This document shows, in pieces, positions 9,088 to 18,239 of a DNA stretch of 64,000 bases; the first letter of the stretch is position 1; every line of letters begins with the position of its first letter. Under the pieces are notes generated by a model. That model saw nothing but the letters and a program-made list of their open reading frames with translations, had not been told where the DNA came from and did not search any database. The translations under genes and the position numbers were made by a program. Origin of the DNA: Streptomyces sp. CC228A (GTDB lineage Bacteria > Actinomycetota > Actinomycetes > Streptomycetales > Streptomycetaceae); NCBI RefSeq assembly GCF_021390935.1, contig NZ_JAJPUI010000007.1, positions 124,001-188,000 on the forward strand, written 5' to 3'.

Positions 9088-10106
9088 TGGCACCGACGCC
9101 GCCGCACACGGGAGGCACCGTGCGACCCCGGATCGTGTACGTCCACGGCAGCGGCCCCAAGCCGCGCCCCGAGCTGCTCAAGGCCCAGTGGGACCGGGCC
9201 CTGTTCGGCCGGGACCTCGGTGAGGAGTCGCACCTGGCGTACTGGGCGCCCGTCCTGCACGGCGAGCCGCTGCCCGATCCCGTGCCGGACCCACTGGAGG
9301 GCACGCCGGACGGAGCCGCGGAGGCGGAGGCGGAGGCCGAAGCGGGCGGGGAGGAGGGCAGGCCGCGGCCGCCGGTGCTGGAGGACCCGGCCCAGTTCAT
9401 GGCCCGCACGGCCACCGAGGCCCGGGCGGGCGACTCGGCCGGCGGGGTGGCGCGCGCCGCGGGCGGCGGGGCGCTGGGCGGCTGGCTGCGGGACATGACG
9501 TACCTGGCGGAGGCGCTGGCACTGGCGGAGGAGCCGCGGCCCGGTCCCGGGGAGGAGCCGCTCCCGGAGGCGCTGCCGCTGCCCAGGCCCGCACGGACGG
9601 CACTGTTCCGGCTGCTGGTGCGGCACACCTTCGAGGACGCCCACGCGTACTTCTTCGGCGGGGCGGGGCGGGCGGTCCGGCAGGCCGTGGTGGAGGCCCT
9701 GGACGCGGCGGGAGCGGACGCGGACGGCGGCGGGCCGCTCGTGGTGGTCGGCCACAGCCTCGGCAGCGTGGCCGCGTACGAGGTGCTGGCCGCGCGGAAC
9801 CCGCGGGTGGACCTGTTCGTGACGCTGGGCTCGCCGCTGGCGGTGACGGAGGTGCAGGACTGCCTGGCGGCGCCGCCCGCGGTGCCGTCCCGCACGGCGC
9901 GGTGGCTGAACGCCTCCGACGGCCGGGACGTGGTGGCGCTCGACCACACCCTGCGGCCGGAGTACGCGCCGCCGGGCCGGATCACGGACCTGCTGGTGTC
10001 CAACGGCAGCGAGAACCACCACGGCGTGCTGGAGTACCTGGCGGACCCGCTGGTGCGCGACCCGGTACGGCGGGCGTGGACCCGGCCCGCACAGGGCGCC
10101 GGCTGA
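9087..10106 (+). CDS. Alpha/beta hydrolase (lipase-like)
   Basis: About 339 residues. It opens with a strand-turn 'RIVYVHGSGPKP' (oxyanion His-Gly). The nucleophile elbow is VVVGHSLGS (Ser about 224), and a late His is seen in 'GSENHHGVLEYL'. The long middle is Glu/Ala-rich lid-like sequence. The ATG overlaps the nuclease stop by one base; GTG 9120 with GGAGG upstream is an alternative. There is no secretion signal. Coupling to the nuclease and its position before the NTPases suggest a cytoplasmic effector, perhaps membrane-lipid directed, but the substrate is unknown. Confidence 0.8.
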   Translation: MAPTPPHTGGTVRPRIVYVHGSGPKPRPELLKAQWDRALFGRDLGEESHLAYWAPVLHGEPLPDPVPDPLEGTPDGAAEAEAEAEAGGEEGRPRPPVLEDPAQFMARTATEARAGDSAGGVARAAGGGALGGWLRDMTYLAEALALAEEPRPGPGEEPLPEALPLPRPARTALFRLLVRHTFEDAHAYFFGGAGRAVRQAVVEALDAAGADADGGGPLVVVGHSLGSVAAYEVLAARNPRVDLFVTLGSPLAVTEVQDCLAAPPAVPSRTARWLNASDGRDVVALDHTLRPEYAPPGRITDLLVSNGSENHHGVLEYLADPLVRDPVRRAWTRPAQGAG

Positions 10107-10252
10107 CCGGATTGCAGCCGCCCGTGCCCGGTGTGACCATGGCGGGAGGGGACGCGAGGCGGACCGGGCTCGGACGCGGGGAGGACCCGAGAGGGGCCCT
10201 GCCGCAGTGCGCGGCCGGGCCGGCGGAGGACCCACCACCGGGCAGGTGAGTG

Positions 10253-11413
10253 ATGCCGCTGCAGACCACGGAATGGGCGACCGTCACCACGTGGGCGCGG
10301 GACTTCCTGCTGCAGACGCCGGATCCGCACAGCGCCCTTGACCTCGCCGGGTTCCCGCGCGACTTTGTCGCCGCCCTGCCCCTCACGGCCCGGCCCGACC
10401 GGAACGCGACCGCGCTCGTGCACGCCTCCCGCAGGACCATCACCGCTCAGGTCGCCCTGCTGGAGGCGCTGCTGCGCAGCGGGCTGCGCGACCTGGAGGA
10501 GTCCCACAGGGCGGCGGAGTACCTGGCGCGGCTGCGGGAGGACGAGCGGCTGCACCGGTCGCGGGACGTGTTCCGCACGACGGTGCTGAGGAACGGCACC
10601 GAGGTGTTCCTGGACCGGGAAGGGCTGCGGGAGAGCCTGCGGAGCTTCATCGGGGACGCGCACACCGCCGTCCTCGTCGTGGACGGCGAGCCGGACAGCG
10701 GCAGGTCGTACACGTACACCTTCATCCGGCACCTCGCGCAGCACCACGGGTTCCGTCCGGCCCGGGTCGTCCTCGACCAGACCTCCACGGCCGGCCGGGT
10801 GGTGAGGCGGCTGGCCGCGTTCGTCACCGACCCGCGGGCGGGCACCCTCCTGGCGCCCGCGCCCGCCCCCGGCGGGACCGGGCTGAACGACCCGCTGCCG
10901 TCGCTCGACGACACCGCCCACGAGGTGGTGCGGCAGGCGACCGGCTCCGAGGACGTGTTCTGGTTCGTGCTGGACGACTGCGACCGCCTGGACCCCGCCT
11001 CGGACGTGTGGGAGCTGATCGGCCAACTGGCCCGCGCGGTCTACGCGTTCGAGGGGACCCACCGCGCGCAGGCGCCGCGCCTCGTGCTGCTGGGCTACAG
11101 CGAGACCGCGCGCCCGCTGCCGTACGAGCTGCGGGGCAGCGTGGTGCGGGACCGGTCGCACCCGGCGCGCCCCGCCGACCTGCGGGCGTTCTTCGAGCGG
11201 TACTTCCGCGAGGAGCCGCCCGCCCGGCTCGCCGGCCTGGCGGACGGGGAGCGGGAGCCCGCACTGGCCGAGCTGGTGGACGTGGCCGTGGAGGAGGTCC
11301 TCGCGGCGGTCGGGGACCCGCACCCCGCCGCGGCCCCCGCGGGCGGCGAGAGCTACATGCGGCGGCTGTGCACCGCCGCGGAGGGAGCGGTCCGTGTCTA
11401 CCGCGCCCTCTGA
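10253..11413 (+). CDS. P-loop NTPase with N-terminal adaptor-like domain
   Basis: About 387 residues. Residues ~1-90 are helical and contain L-x-L-x-G-x4-F-x-A-x-L-P-L-x-A-x-P, a pattern repeated gap-free in the N-terminus of the trypsin-like protein at 15045. This resembles the small effector-associated domains that pair by homotypic contact in NTPase conflict systems. A P-loop-like GEPDSGRSYT (~145) has Arg in place of the usual Lys, and a Walker-B-like FVLDDCDRLD lies at ~238, so hydrolysis may be weak. The start is ATG 10253 (or GTG 10250). The 3' end overlaps the STAND gene by 20 bp. Confidence 0.7.
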   Translation: MPLQTTEWATVTTWARDFLLQTPDPHSALDLAGFPRDFVAALPLTARPDRNATALVHASRRTITAQVALLEALLRSGLRDLEESHRAAEYLARLREDERLHRSRDVFRTTVLRNGTEVFLDREGLRESLRSFIGDAHTAVLVVDGEPDSGRSYTYTFIRHLAQHHGFRPARVVLDQTSTAGRVVRRLAAFVTDPRAGTLLAPAPAPGGTGLNDPLPSLDDTAHEVVRQATGSEDVFWFVLDDCDRLDPASDVWELIGQLARAVYAFEGTHRAQAPRLVLLGYSETARPLPYELRGSVVRDRSHPARPADLRAFFERYFREEPPARLAGLADGEREPALAELVDVAVEEVLAAVGDPHPAAAPAGGESYMRRLCTAAEGAVRVYRAL

Positions 11414-14400
11414 CCCGGGAGCCGTACGGGAGACCGCGCGGGCGGCGGTGCGGGAGGAGTTCCGCGCCCGGCTGCGCGAGGAGCTGCGCGGCGCGCTGGG
11501 CCTGCCGGCGCCGGTGCCGGACGTGCGGCGCCGCTACCGGCAGGCGGCGTGCCTGCTGGCGTCGTTCGACCCGGCGCGGCTGCGGCTGCCGGGCGAGGCC
11601 GCGCCGACCGGCCGGGCAGCCGTGGAGCTCGCGGCGGACTGCACGGCGGTCGGCGCGGGGACGCCGACGCGGAGTGGTCGCTGGTGCCGGAGGTACGGGA
11701 GGAGGCGCTGCGGTCCCTGGCGGGGCCGTCGGAGGCCCTCGCGCTGCTGGAGGCCAACGCGGCCGCGGTGCGGGGCGGCCCCGGACCGGAGTCGGCCTGC
11801 CTGGCCCTGCTGCGGCGGGACGCGGCGGCCCCGGCGGGAGCGGGGCGCCAGGCGACGGCGGGTGCGGGCGCGGGGGCGGCGCGGACGCGGGCGCCGATCT
11901 CCTCCAGGCGGTGCTGTGGCTGTCACTCGTGCCCGGGGTGGCCGGTCTCCCGGATCCCGCGGCCGTCCGGCGGGAGCTGGAGCTGGCCCGGCTGCTGGAG
12001 CCGCTGGAACGGCTGGTGCGGGTGCCGTTCGTGGGACGGGCGCGGGAGCTGGCGGAGCTGCGGCGCCATGCGACGGCCCCGCCGGACACGGCGCCCGGCG
12101 GCGGCCCCGCCCCGCCCCTGCTGGTCCACGGGGCGGGCGGCATGGGGAAGAGCACTCTGCTGGCGCACTTCGTCCTGGACGCCCTGGCCCCCGCCGGGGC
12201 GCGGCGGGGGACGGCGAACGCGGGGGCGCCGGAGCCGGGTCGCAGGCGGCCGGACGACCGGGGCCCGGAGGGCAGGAGTCCGGGTGGCAGCGGTCCGGGT
12301 GGCAGGGGCCCGGGTGGCAGGGGTCCGAGCGGCAGGGGGCCGGGTGGCGGAAGTCCGGGTGGCAGGGCGCCGAAGGGCCGGGGCGGTGGCCGCACGGCAC
12401 CGCGGAGCCGACGGTGGGACCACACGCCACCGGAGAGCCGACGGTGGGACCGCACGGGTCCGGAGGGCCCGAGGCGGCGCCGCACGGCTCCGGGGGTCCC
12501 GAGGCGGAGCCGGGCGGCACCGGGGGCCCGGAGGGTGGGGTGTCCGGCACCGGACAGGTGGGGGCCGGGCGCCCTCCGCTCCGGGGCGCGCGCCTCTCCC
12601 CTCCCCTTCGCGTACGTCGACTTCGAACGGCCCTCCCTGTCGGTGCACGAACCGGTCACCCTGGTCACCGAGACCGCCCGGCAGCTGGCCGTGCAGTTCC
12701 CGGCTTTCCAGGACGAGCTGGAGTCCCTCGCCGAGGAGGGCCTGCGACTGCTGCACAGCCACCGGGCGCGAGAGGAGCGGGTGGCCGAGCTCAGCCGGCT
12801 CGCCGCCACGCGGGGGCCCGGGCGGCAGTCGTCACGGGAGTTCCTGGCGGAGGCCGGCGAGCAGGACTGCGAGCTGTTCCGGCGGGTCGCGCGGGTGCTG
12901 CGGCGGGCCGTGGCCCCGCGGCACCCGCCGTTCGTCCTGGTGATCGACTCCTTCGAGGAGGCGCAGTACCGCTGGTCCCCGGAGGTGGGCCGCATGTGGG
13001 CGCTGTACTTCGCGTTCCACGACGCCTACCCGGCGGTGCGGGTCGTGGTGTCGGGCCGCGCCCCGGTCGGCCACCCCGCGGCGGGCATGGCGCCGCTGGA
13101 GGTGGAGCTGCGGGACCTGGACGCGGACGCGTCGGTGGCGGTGCTGCGCGCGTGCGGGGTGGCGGACGAGGAGCTGGCCCGGCTCCTGGCGGAGCGGGTC
13201 GGCGGGCATCCGCTGAGCCTGCGTCTCGCGGCCAGGGCCGCGGCCCTGGCCGGGGGCGGCGGTGCGGGGCTGCGGGAGCTGGTCGAGAGCCTGCCGGAGC
13301 GGCGGCGGGGCTTCTTCCGGCAGGTCGACCAGCTGCTGGTGCAGGGCCTGCTGTACGAGCGGATCCTCGGGCACATCCCCGACGAGGACGTGCGGCGGCT
13401 CGCGCACGGGGGGCTGGTCCTGCGGCAGATCACCCCGGACGTCGTCCGGGAGGTGCTGGCCGGGCCGTGCGGGGTGGCTGTGTCCGGGCCCGGTGAGGCG
13501 CGGCGGCTGTTCGGTGCGCTGTCCCGGCTGGACCTGGTGGAGTCCGCGGGGCCGCAGGCGGTGCGGGTGCGGCCGGACGTGCGGGCCATCATGCTGCGGC
13601 TCGCGCAGAGCGACCCGGGGTCGGTGGCGCCGGAGGTGGAGCGGCGGGCGGTGGCGTACTACGCGGCGCGGGACGGGCTGGCGGCCCGGGCGGAGGAGAT
13701 CTACCACCGGCTCCGGCTGGGCGAGCATCCCCGCACCGTGGAGGAGCGGTGGCTGCCGGGTGTGGAGCGGCTCCTGGCGGGGGCGCAGGACGAGATGGGG
13801 CCGCGTTCCGCGGCGCTGCTCACCGCGCACAGCCGGCGGCAGCGGGCGTCGGTGCTCGTCATGGCGGAGGCCGAGCAGGAGGACTGGGAGCGGATCGCCG
13901 CCCACGAGGTGGAGGACCTGCTGGCGCAGGGGTTCACCGGTCAGGCGCTGACCCGGTTGGAGGAGCGCCGGCCGTGGACGCCGTGCGGGCCGCTGCACGT
14001 GCTGCTGGCGGAGGCACTGAGCCGGGCGGGGCGGCGGGCGGAGGCGCGGCGGGTGGTGTCCGAGGCGGTCGAGGGGACGCGGGACGCGGGTTGCGGGGAG
14101 CGCCGGCTGGAACTGCTGCTGCTGTCGGCGCGGCTCGCGCAGGAGGACGGTGACACGGAGGGCGCGGACAGCGAGCTGCGGCTGGCGGAGGACGTGGCGA
14201 TCGGTCTGGGGCAGCACCTGGAGGCGATGGGCACGCTGCTGGCCCGCTCCCGGCTGGCGGGCGGTCCTCGGGAGCGCGGCGCGGACGGGGCGCGGGACGC
14301 GGACGCGGACGCGGAGGCGGAGTTGGCGCGGCGGCTGCGGGGCGTGCCGGACGCGGTGCTGGCGGAGCAGCCGGCGCTGGTGCGGGAGGTGGCCGCGCAG

Positions 14401-15048
14401 GTGTACACGCTGGACGCGCGGGCGCTGGACCACGCGCTGGCCCTGGTGGGGCTGCCGGAGGACGACGAGGCGCTGGAGGTGCTGGGCGGGGCGCTGCAGC
14501 GTGCGGTGCGGCGGGACGGGCGGCTGCTGCCGCCGTTGATGGCCCTGCTGCATCAGGCGGCGGGTCCGGCCGCCGGCCCGCCGCCGCGGGAGCGGCCGGA
14601 GGAGGGCGCCGGGCACGGGCTGCGGCGCCGGACGCAGCAGCAGGCGCAGCAGACGCGGCAGGCGCGGCGGCCCCGGCAGGAGGAGGGCGGGCGGCAGGAG
14701 GCGGCGGCGGGCGCCGCGTCCGCTTCGGGCGTGGCGCCGGCGTCGGGGGTGGCGGACATCCTGCGGCTGGCCCGCGACCGCGGCACCCTCGAGGAGCTGG
14801 CGCGGCGGCTGCTGGTGCTGCGCGACGAGGGCGGCGAGATCGCCGCGGGCGTGGCGTCGGCGCTCCGCACGGGCACGGGCCCGGCGGGGCCACCCGCACC
14901 GGCCGGGGCCCGACCGCCGACGGACGCGTCCGGCCCGCGGGAGACCGGACCAGGAGCGCAGACGCCCGCCCCACCAGCGGCCGGACCAGGAGCGCAGACG
15001 CCCGCCCCACCAGCGGCCGGACCGGGCGCGGGAGGCGGCGCGCCATGA
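11394..15048 (+). CDS. STAND NTPase with winged-helix and helical C-terminus (frameshifted)
   Basis: A large signalling NTPase of about 1,200 residues. GTG 11394 follows GGGAGCGG. A helical N-terminus leads to Walker A GAGGMGKSTL (~12133) and Walker B VLVIDSFEEAQ (~12940). The sensor region ends in SGRAP, and a winged-helix (GGLVLRQITPDVV) and alpha-helical repeats resembling TPRs follow. Two breaks, at about 11655-11665 and 11880-11893, are each explained by one missing G in a G run. Codon bias also suggests that the repeat linker at 12240-12560 reads in another frame. The last bases overlap the trypsin ATG (ATGA). Family knowledge: STAND proteins oligomerise on sensing a ligand and switch on effectors; this is the likely sensor of the cluster. 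Confidence 0.82.
12277..12366. repeat. 15-bp tandem repeat x6 in STAND linker
   Basis: Six units of the form RGTCCGGGTGGCAGG. In the frame with the best third-position GC they encode an S/P-G-W-Q-G pentapeptide repeat. That is not the frame of the Walker A region, so further missing bases nearby are suspected. Confidence 0.75.
14947..15018. repeat. 36-bp direct repeat x2 (C-terminal tail of STAND protein)
   Basis: Two identical 36-bp units encode GPGAQTPAPPAA twice just before the stop, forming a disordered Pro/Ala tail that ends at the coupled trypsin start. Confidence 0.8.
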
Positions 15049-16193
15049 CGCGGTATCTGTCGTCCGAGGCGATCCTCGCCGTGAAGGACGCGGCGCTGGA
15101 CAGCGGCCTCGTCGATCCGTCGGTGCGGCCCCTGCTGCTGGACGGGATCCTGCCCCGGTTCGCGGCGACCCTCCCCCTGCACGCCGCTCCGGCGGTGCAG
15201 GTGCAGTCGGACCTGGTGCGGCTGAACCAGGTGTCGCGCCTGGTCGACGGATCGGTGCCGCTGGAGATCTGGCTGCGCAACGCGGTCGCGCAGACCGTGC
15301 AGCCCGCGCCCCTGGCGGTGTTCCAGCAGGCGCTGGACGACGTGGCGCGGGACGCCGGCGGCGAGCCGGACCCGCTCGCCGGGCGCCCGGTCGGGGAGCT
15401 GAAGGAGAGGATCGTCCACCGGGACGACACCGTCCCGTTCGGGTTCCTGCGCGGTGGCGCCCGCGCGGGCCTGGCCGTGGCGCGACTCACCGTGCCGCCG
15501 TACGAGCACGGGGAGCCGCTGCGGGCGGGCGGCGGGCCGCCGCACGCGGGCACCGGCTGGCTGGTCACGCCGTCCCTCCTGATGACGAACCACCACGTCG
15601 TCAACGCCCGCGAGGCGCAGGGAGGTTCGCTTCCCTCGGCCGCGCCGGACGACCTGCGCCTCCAGGCGCGGGCGACGCGGCTGCGCTTCGACTACGAGAG
15701 CGACGCCACCGGCACCGAGGACGAGGCCGGGGTGGCGGACCTCGCGGCCTGCGACCCCGACCTGGACTACGCGGTGCTGCGGCTCACGGCGGCGGTCCCG
15801 GCGGCCGCACGGCCCGCGCTTGCGCTGGCGGGGCGGGAGCTGCGGGTGGCGGCGGGGGATGTCGTGGCCGTCAACATCATCCAGCATCCGGGCGGCGCCC
15901 CGAAGCGGGTGGCGCTCCGCAACAACCTCGTCTTCGAGGCGGACGAGCGGGACGTGCGGTACTTCACCGACACCCGCAGCGGCTCGTCCGGGTCGCCGGT
16001 GCTGACGGACGACTGGCGGGTGGTGGCGCTGCACCGCGGCACGCGCCGCGTGGAGGACGTGTCGTTCCAGGGGAAGAGCACCGCCTTCGTGAACGTCGGC
16101 ACGCAGATGGCGGCCGTCATGCGGCACCTCGCGGAGCACAGCCCGCAGGTGCACGCCGAGATCGACGCCGCCCAGCGGGGCCGTACGGGCTGA
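15045..16193 (+). CDS. Trypsin-like serine peptidase with N-terminal adaptor domain
   Basis: A 382-residue protein. Residues ~1-105 form a helical adaptor-like domain sharing the LxLxGx4FxAxLPLxAxP pattern with the NTPase at 10253. The peptidase domain has the complete triad: MTNHHVV (His 184), LDYAVLRL (Asp ~242) and SGSSGSPV (Ser 317). There is no signal peptide, so it is intracellular, which is unusual for trypsin-fold enzymes but typical of conflict-system effectors. ATG overlaps the STAND stop (ATGA), implying fixed stoichiometry. Most likely a protease activated by the STAND/NTPase pair. Confidence 0.85.
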   Translation: MTRYLSSEAILAVKDAALDSGLVDPSVRPLLLDGILPRFAATLPLHAAPAVQVQSDLVRLNQVSRLVDGSVPLEIWLRNAVAQTVQPAPLAVFQQALDDVARDAGGEPDPLAGRPVGELKERIVHRDDTVPFGFLRGGARAGLAVARLTVPPYEHGEPLRAGGGPPHAGTGWLVTPSLLMTNHHVVNAREAQGGSLPSAAPDDLRLQARATRLRFDYESDATGTEDEAGVADLAACDPDLDYAVLRLTAAVPAAARPALALAGRELRVAAGDVVAVNIIQHPGGAPKRVALRNNLVFEADERDVRYFTDTRSGSSGSPVLTDDWRVVALHRGTRRVEDVSFQGKSTAFVNVGTQMAAVMRHLAEHSPQVHAEIDAAQRGRTG

Positions 16194-16218
16194 ACCGCCG
16201 AGCCGAGAGGAGCACGCC

Positions 16219-17313
16219 ATGGGCAGCCGGAGCAGGTCACCGGTCGCGGCCGGGCCCGCGGAGATCTTCACCGACCTGCGGGCCGAGGCCGACCGGATCC
16301 GGGAGCGACTGGCCCGGGAGATACCGGAGTCGGACGTCGAGCCGCCCCCCGAGGAGGCGCCCGCCGCCCACATCGCCCGTCACGCGGAGGAGGAGCGGGC
16401 GCGGGTGCTGGCCGCGGGGGCGCGGGGCCTGGAGAAGCTGGCGGAGGGCCGCGACGACGAGATCGGCGACGACGAGTCGTTCGGCTTGGAAGCGATCGTC
16501 CTGCTGACGGGGCGCCCCGCCATCCTGGTGCAGGCGGGTGACTTCGCGCCGCAGGAGGGCGAGTGGGCGGTGCTCGACGGGCACCGGGCCGCGATCCGCG
16601 AGTCGCTCGCCCGGGTGGGCCGGGTCGACGTCTCCGGGCACCTCAGCCTGGACTGGGTGGGCACGGGCTTCCTCGCCGGCGCGGACGTCATCATGACGAA
16701 CCGGCATGTGGCGGTGGAGTTCGCCCGCGGCGCCGGGGAGGGGTGGACGTTCCAGCCGGGGCTGAGCGCGGCGCTGGACCTGGCGCGCGAGTTCGGGCAG
16801 CTGCCCGGCTCGGGCGGGCTCACCTACGCGGTGACGGAGGTCGTCGGGGTGCACGACGAGGTGGACATGGCACTGCTGCGGGTGGCGCCGGCCCCGGGCG
16901 GCAGACCGCTGCCTGCGCCGCTGGCGGTGGCGGCGGACGCGCCCGCCGACCTGCCGGGCCGTCCGGTGTACGTGGTCGGGCACCCGGCGTGGGACGGGCG
17001 GCGCAACGAACCGGAGTCGATGCGCCGGATCTTCATGGACGTCTACAACGTGAAGCGGCTGCAGCCGGGCACGGCGAACCGGTTGCTGCCGCCGGGCGAC
17101 CGCCCCGGGCGGGACGGGCGCGGCGGGAACGTGATGACGCACGACTGCTCCACGCTGGGCGGCAACAGCGGCTCCCCCGTGTTCGACCTGGTGGACCACC
17201 GCGTGCTGGGCCTGCACTTCGGCGGCCGGTACGGCTTCGGGAACTACGCGGTGCCGCTGTGGACGATGCCGGACGACCCGCTGGTGGCCCGGGCCGACCT
17301 CAACTTCGTGTGA
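16219..17313 (+). CDS. Second trypsin-like serine peptidase
   Basis: A 364-residue protein starting 25 bp after the first peptidase, with GAGAGGAGC upstream of ATG. Residues 1-130 are charged and helical (multiple E/R-rich stretches), with no signal peptide. The peptidase domain carries MTNRHVA (His 163), VDMALLRV (Asp) and LGGNSGSPVF (Ser 319), so all triad residues are present. The N-terminal region differs from that of its upstream neighbour, suggesting it is controlled differently or is a substrate or second-step protease. Confidence 0.85.
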   Translation: MGSRSRSPVAAGPAEIFTDLRAEADRIRERLAREIPESDVEPPPEEAPAAHIARHAEEERARVLAAGARGLEKLAEGRDDEIGDDESFGLEAIVLLTGRPAILVQAGDFAPQEGEWAVLDGHRAAIRESLARVGRVDVSGHLSLDWVGTGFLAGADVIMTNRHVAVEFARGAGEGWTFQPGLSAALDLAREFGQLPGSGGLTYAVTEVVGVHDEVDMALLRVAPAPGGRPLPAPLAVAADAPADLPGRPVYVVGHPAWDGRRNEPESMRRIFMDVYNVKRLQPGTANRLLPPGDRPGRDGRGGNVMTHDCSTLGGNSGSPVFDLVDHRVLGLHFGGRYGFGNYAVPLWTMPDDPLVARADLNFV

Positions 17314-17431
17314 GCGCCCGGCGCGGCGGCGGAGGAGTGACGGAGGGGGCCGGCACGAGGTGCGGGGCCGGGTGGGGGGAGGTCCGTGACCGGGTGCGCG
17401 AAGGGGCCGGTGCGGGGCGGGCGGAGGAGGC

Positions 17432-17512
17432 GGAGGGGGCGGAGGGGGCGGAGGGGGCGGAGGGGGCGGAGGGGGCGGAGGGGGCGGAGGGGGCGGAGGG
17501 GGCGGAGGGGGC
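17432..17512. repeat. 9-bp tandem repeat (GGAGGGGGC) x9
   Basis: Nine exact copies lie between convergent genes and run directly into the palindrome at 17507. The strong purine strand asymmetry could favour non-B DNA or replication slippage. Confidence 0.85.
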
Positions 17513-17544
17513 CGGTGGCGGGCGCGCGCCCGCCACCGGCCCCC
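17507..17544. terminator. Bidirectional terminator: 19-bp perfect inverted repeat
   Basis: The arms (17507-17525 and 17526-17544) are perfectly complementary with no spacer bases. They sit between the convergent ends of the second trypsin gene and the anchored-protein gene. There is no T-run, as is common for actinobacterial hairpin terminators. Confidence 0.65.
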
Positions 17545-17578
17545 TGGTGATCCCGCGCAGGCGGCCCGGTCGTCCGCG

Positions 17579-18239
17579 TCAGGAGCGGCGGCGGCGCACC
17601 CCGACGACCACGGCTGCGGCGGCGGCCGCGGCGGCGAGCCCCGCGCCGACCGCGACGCCCGCCGGGAGGCCCTGGTTTCCGGGCTCCGCCTGCCCGGGGC
17701 CCCGGGGGGCCTGAGGCGGCGGCTGCCGTGCCCCTGTCCCCGGGCGCGTCTCCTGCCGCTGGGCCTGCGCCGCCGTCCCCTGCTGCGGGGCCTGCGGAGG
17801 GGCTGCCCGGGGGCCGGGCGGCGCCCGGGTCCGCCGTGCCGGGGCTGGGGGACGCCGGTGTCCCCGGGGAGACGGTCAGCCGCCGTTCCCCCTTGCCCAG
17901 GGCCGGGTACCCGATCTCGATCGTCACCCGCCAGGTGCCGGGCGGCAGGGCCTCAGCCGTCGTGTACCGCTTCGGGTCGGCCGGGTCGCGGACGAGTTTC
18001 CACGGGCCGAGGGCCGTCGTCCCGTCCTGGCCCACGGCGTTGACGGTCGCGGCGACCGCGTCGTCGACGGGGTCGCCGTCGTCCGCCCAGGTCACGACGG
18101 CTTCGACACGCCCGAAAGCGTGTCCGGTGATGTCGACCCGGAGGCCGCCGCCGTGGGCGAGCGCGGCCGGTGCTGCTGCGAGCAGCCACGCGACCAGGCC
18201 CACCAGGGCGGCGGCCACCGGAAAGGCTCGGCGTGTCAC
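17579..18239 (-). CDS. Secreted/membrane-anchored protein with CopC-like ectodomain (frameshifted)
   Basis: GTG 18239 overlaps the metalloprotease stop by 4 bp (GTGA). A signal peptide (AAALVGLVAWLLAAAPAALA, then HGGG) leads to a ~100-residue beta-rich domain with pattern VDITGHAFGRVEAVV...RYTTAEALPPGTWRVTIEI. The mature His at the cleavage site and the fold pattern recall CopC/YtkA-type copper-associated domains. A Pro/Gln-rich linker follows. The C-terminal hydrophobic segment (AGLAAAAAAAAVVVGV) and the RRRRS end are in another frame, so about two bases are missing around 17700-17830. Function unknown. Confidence 0.6.
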
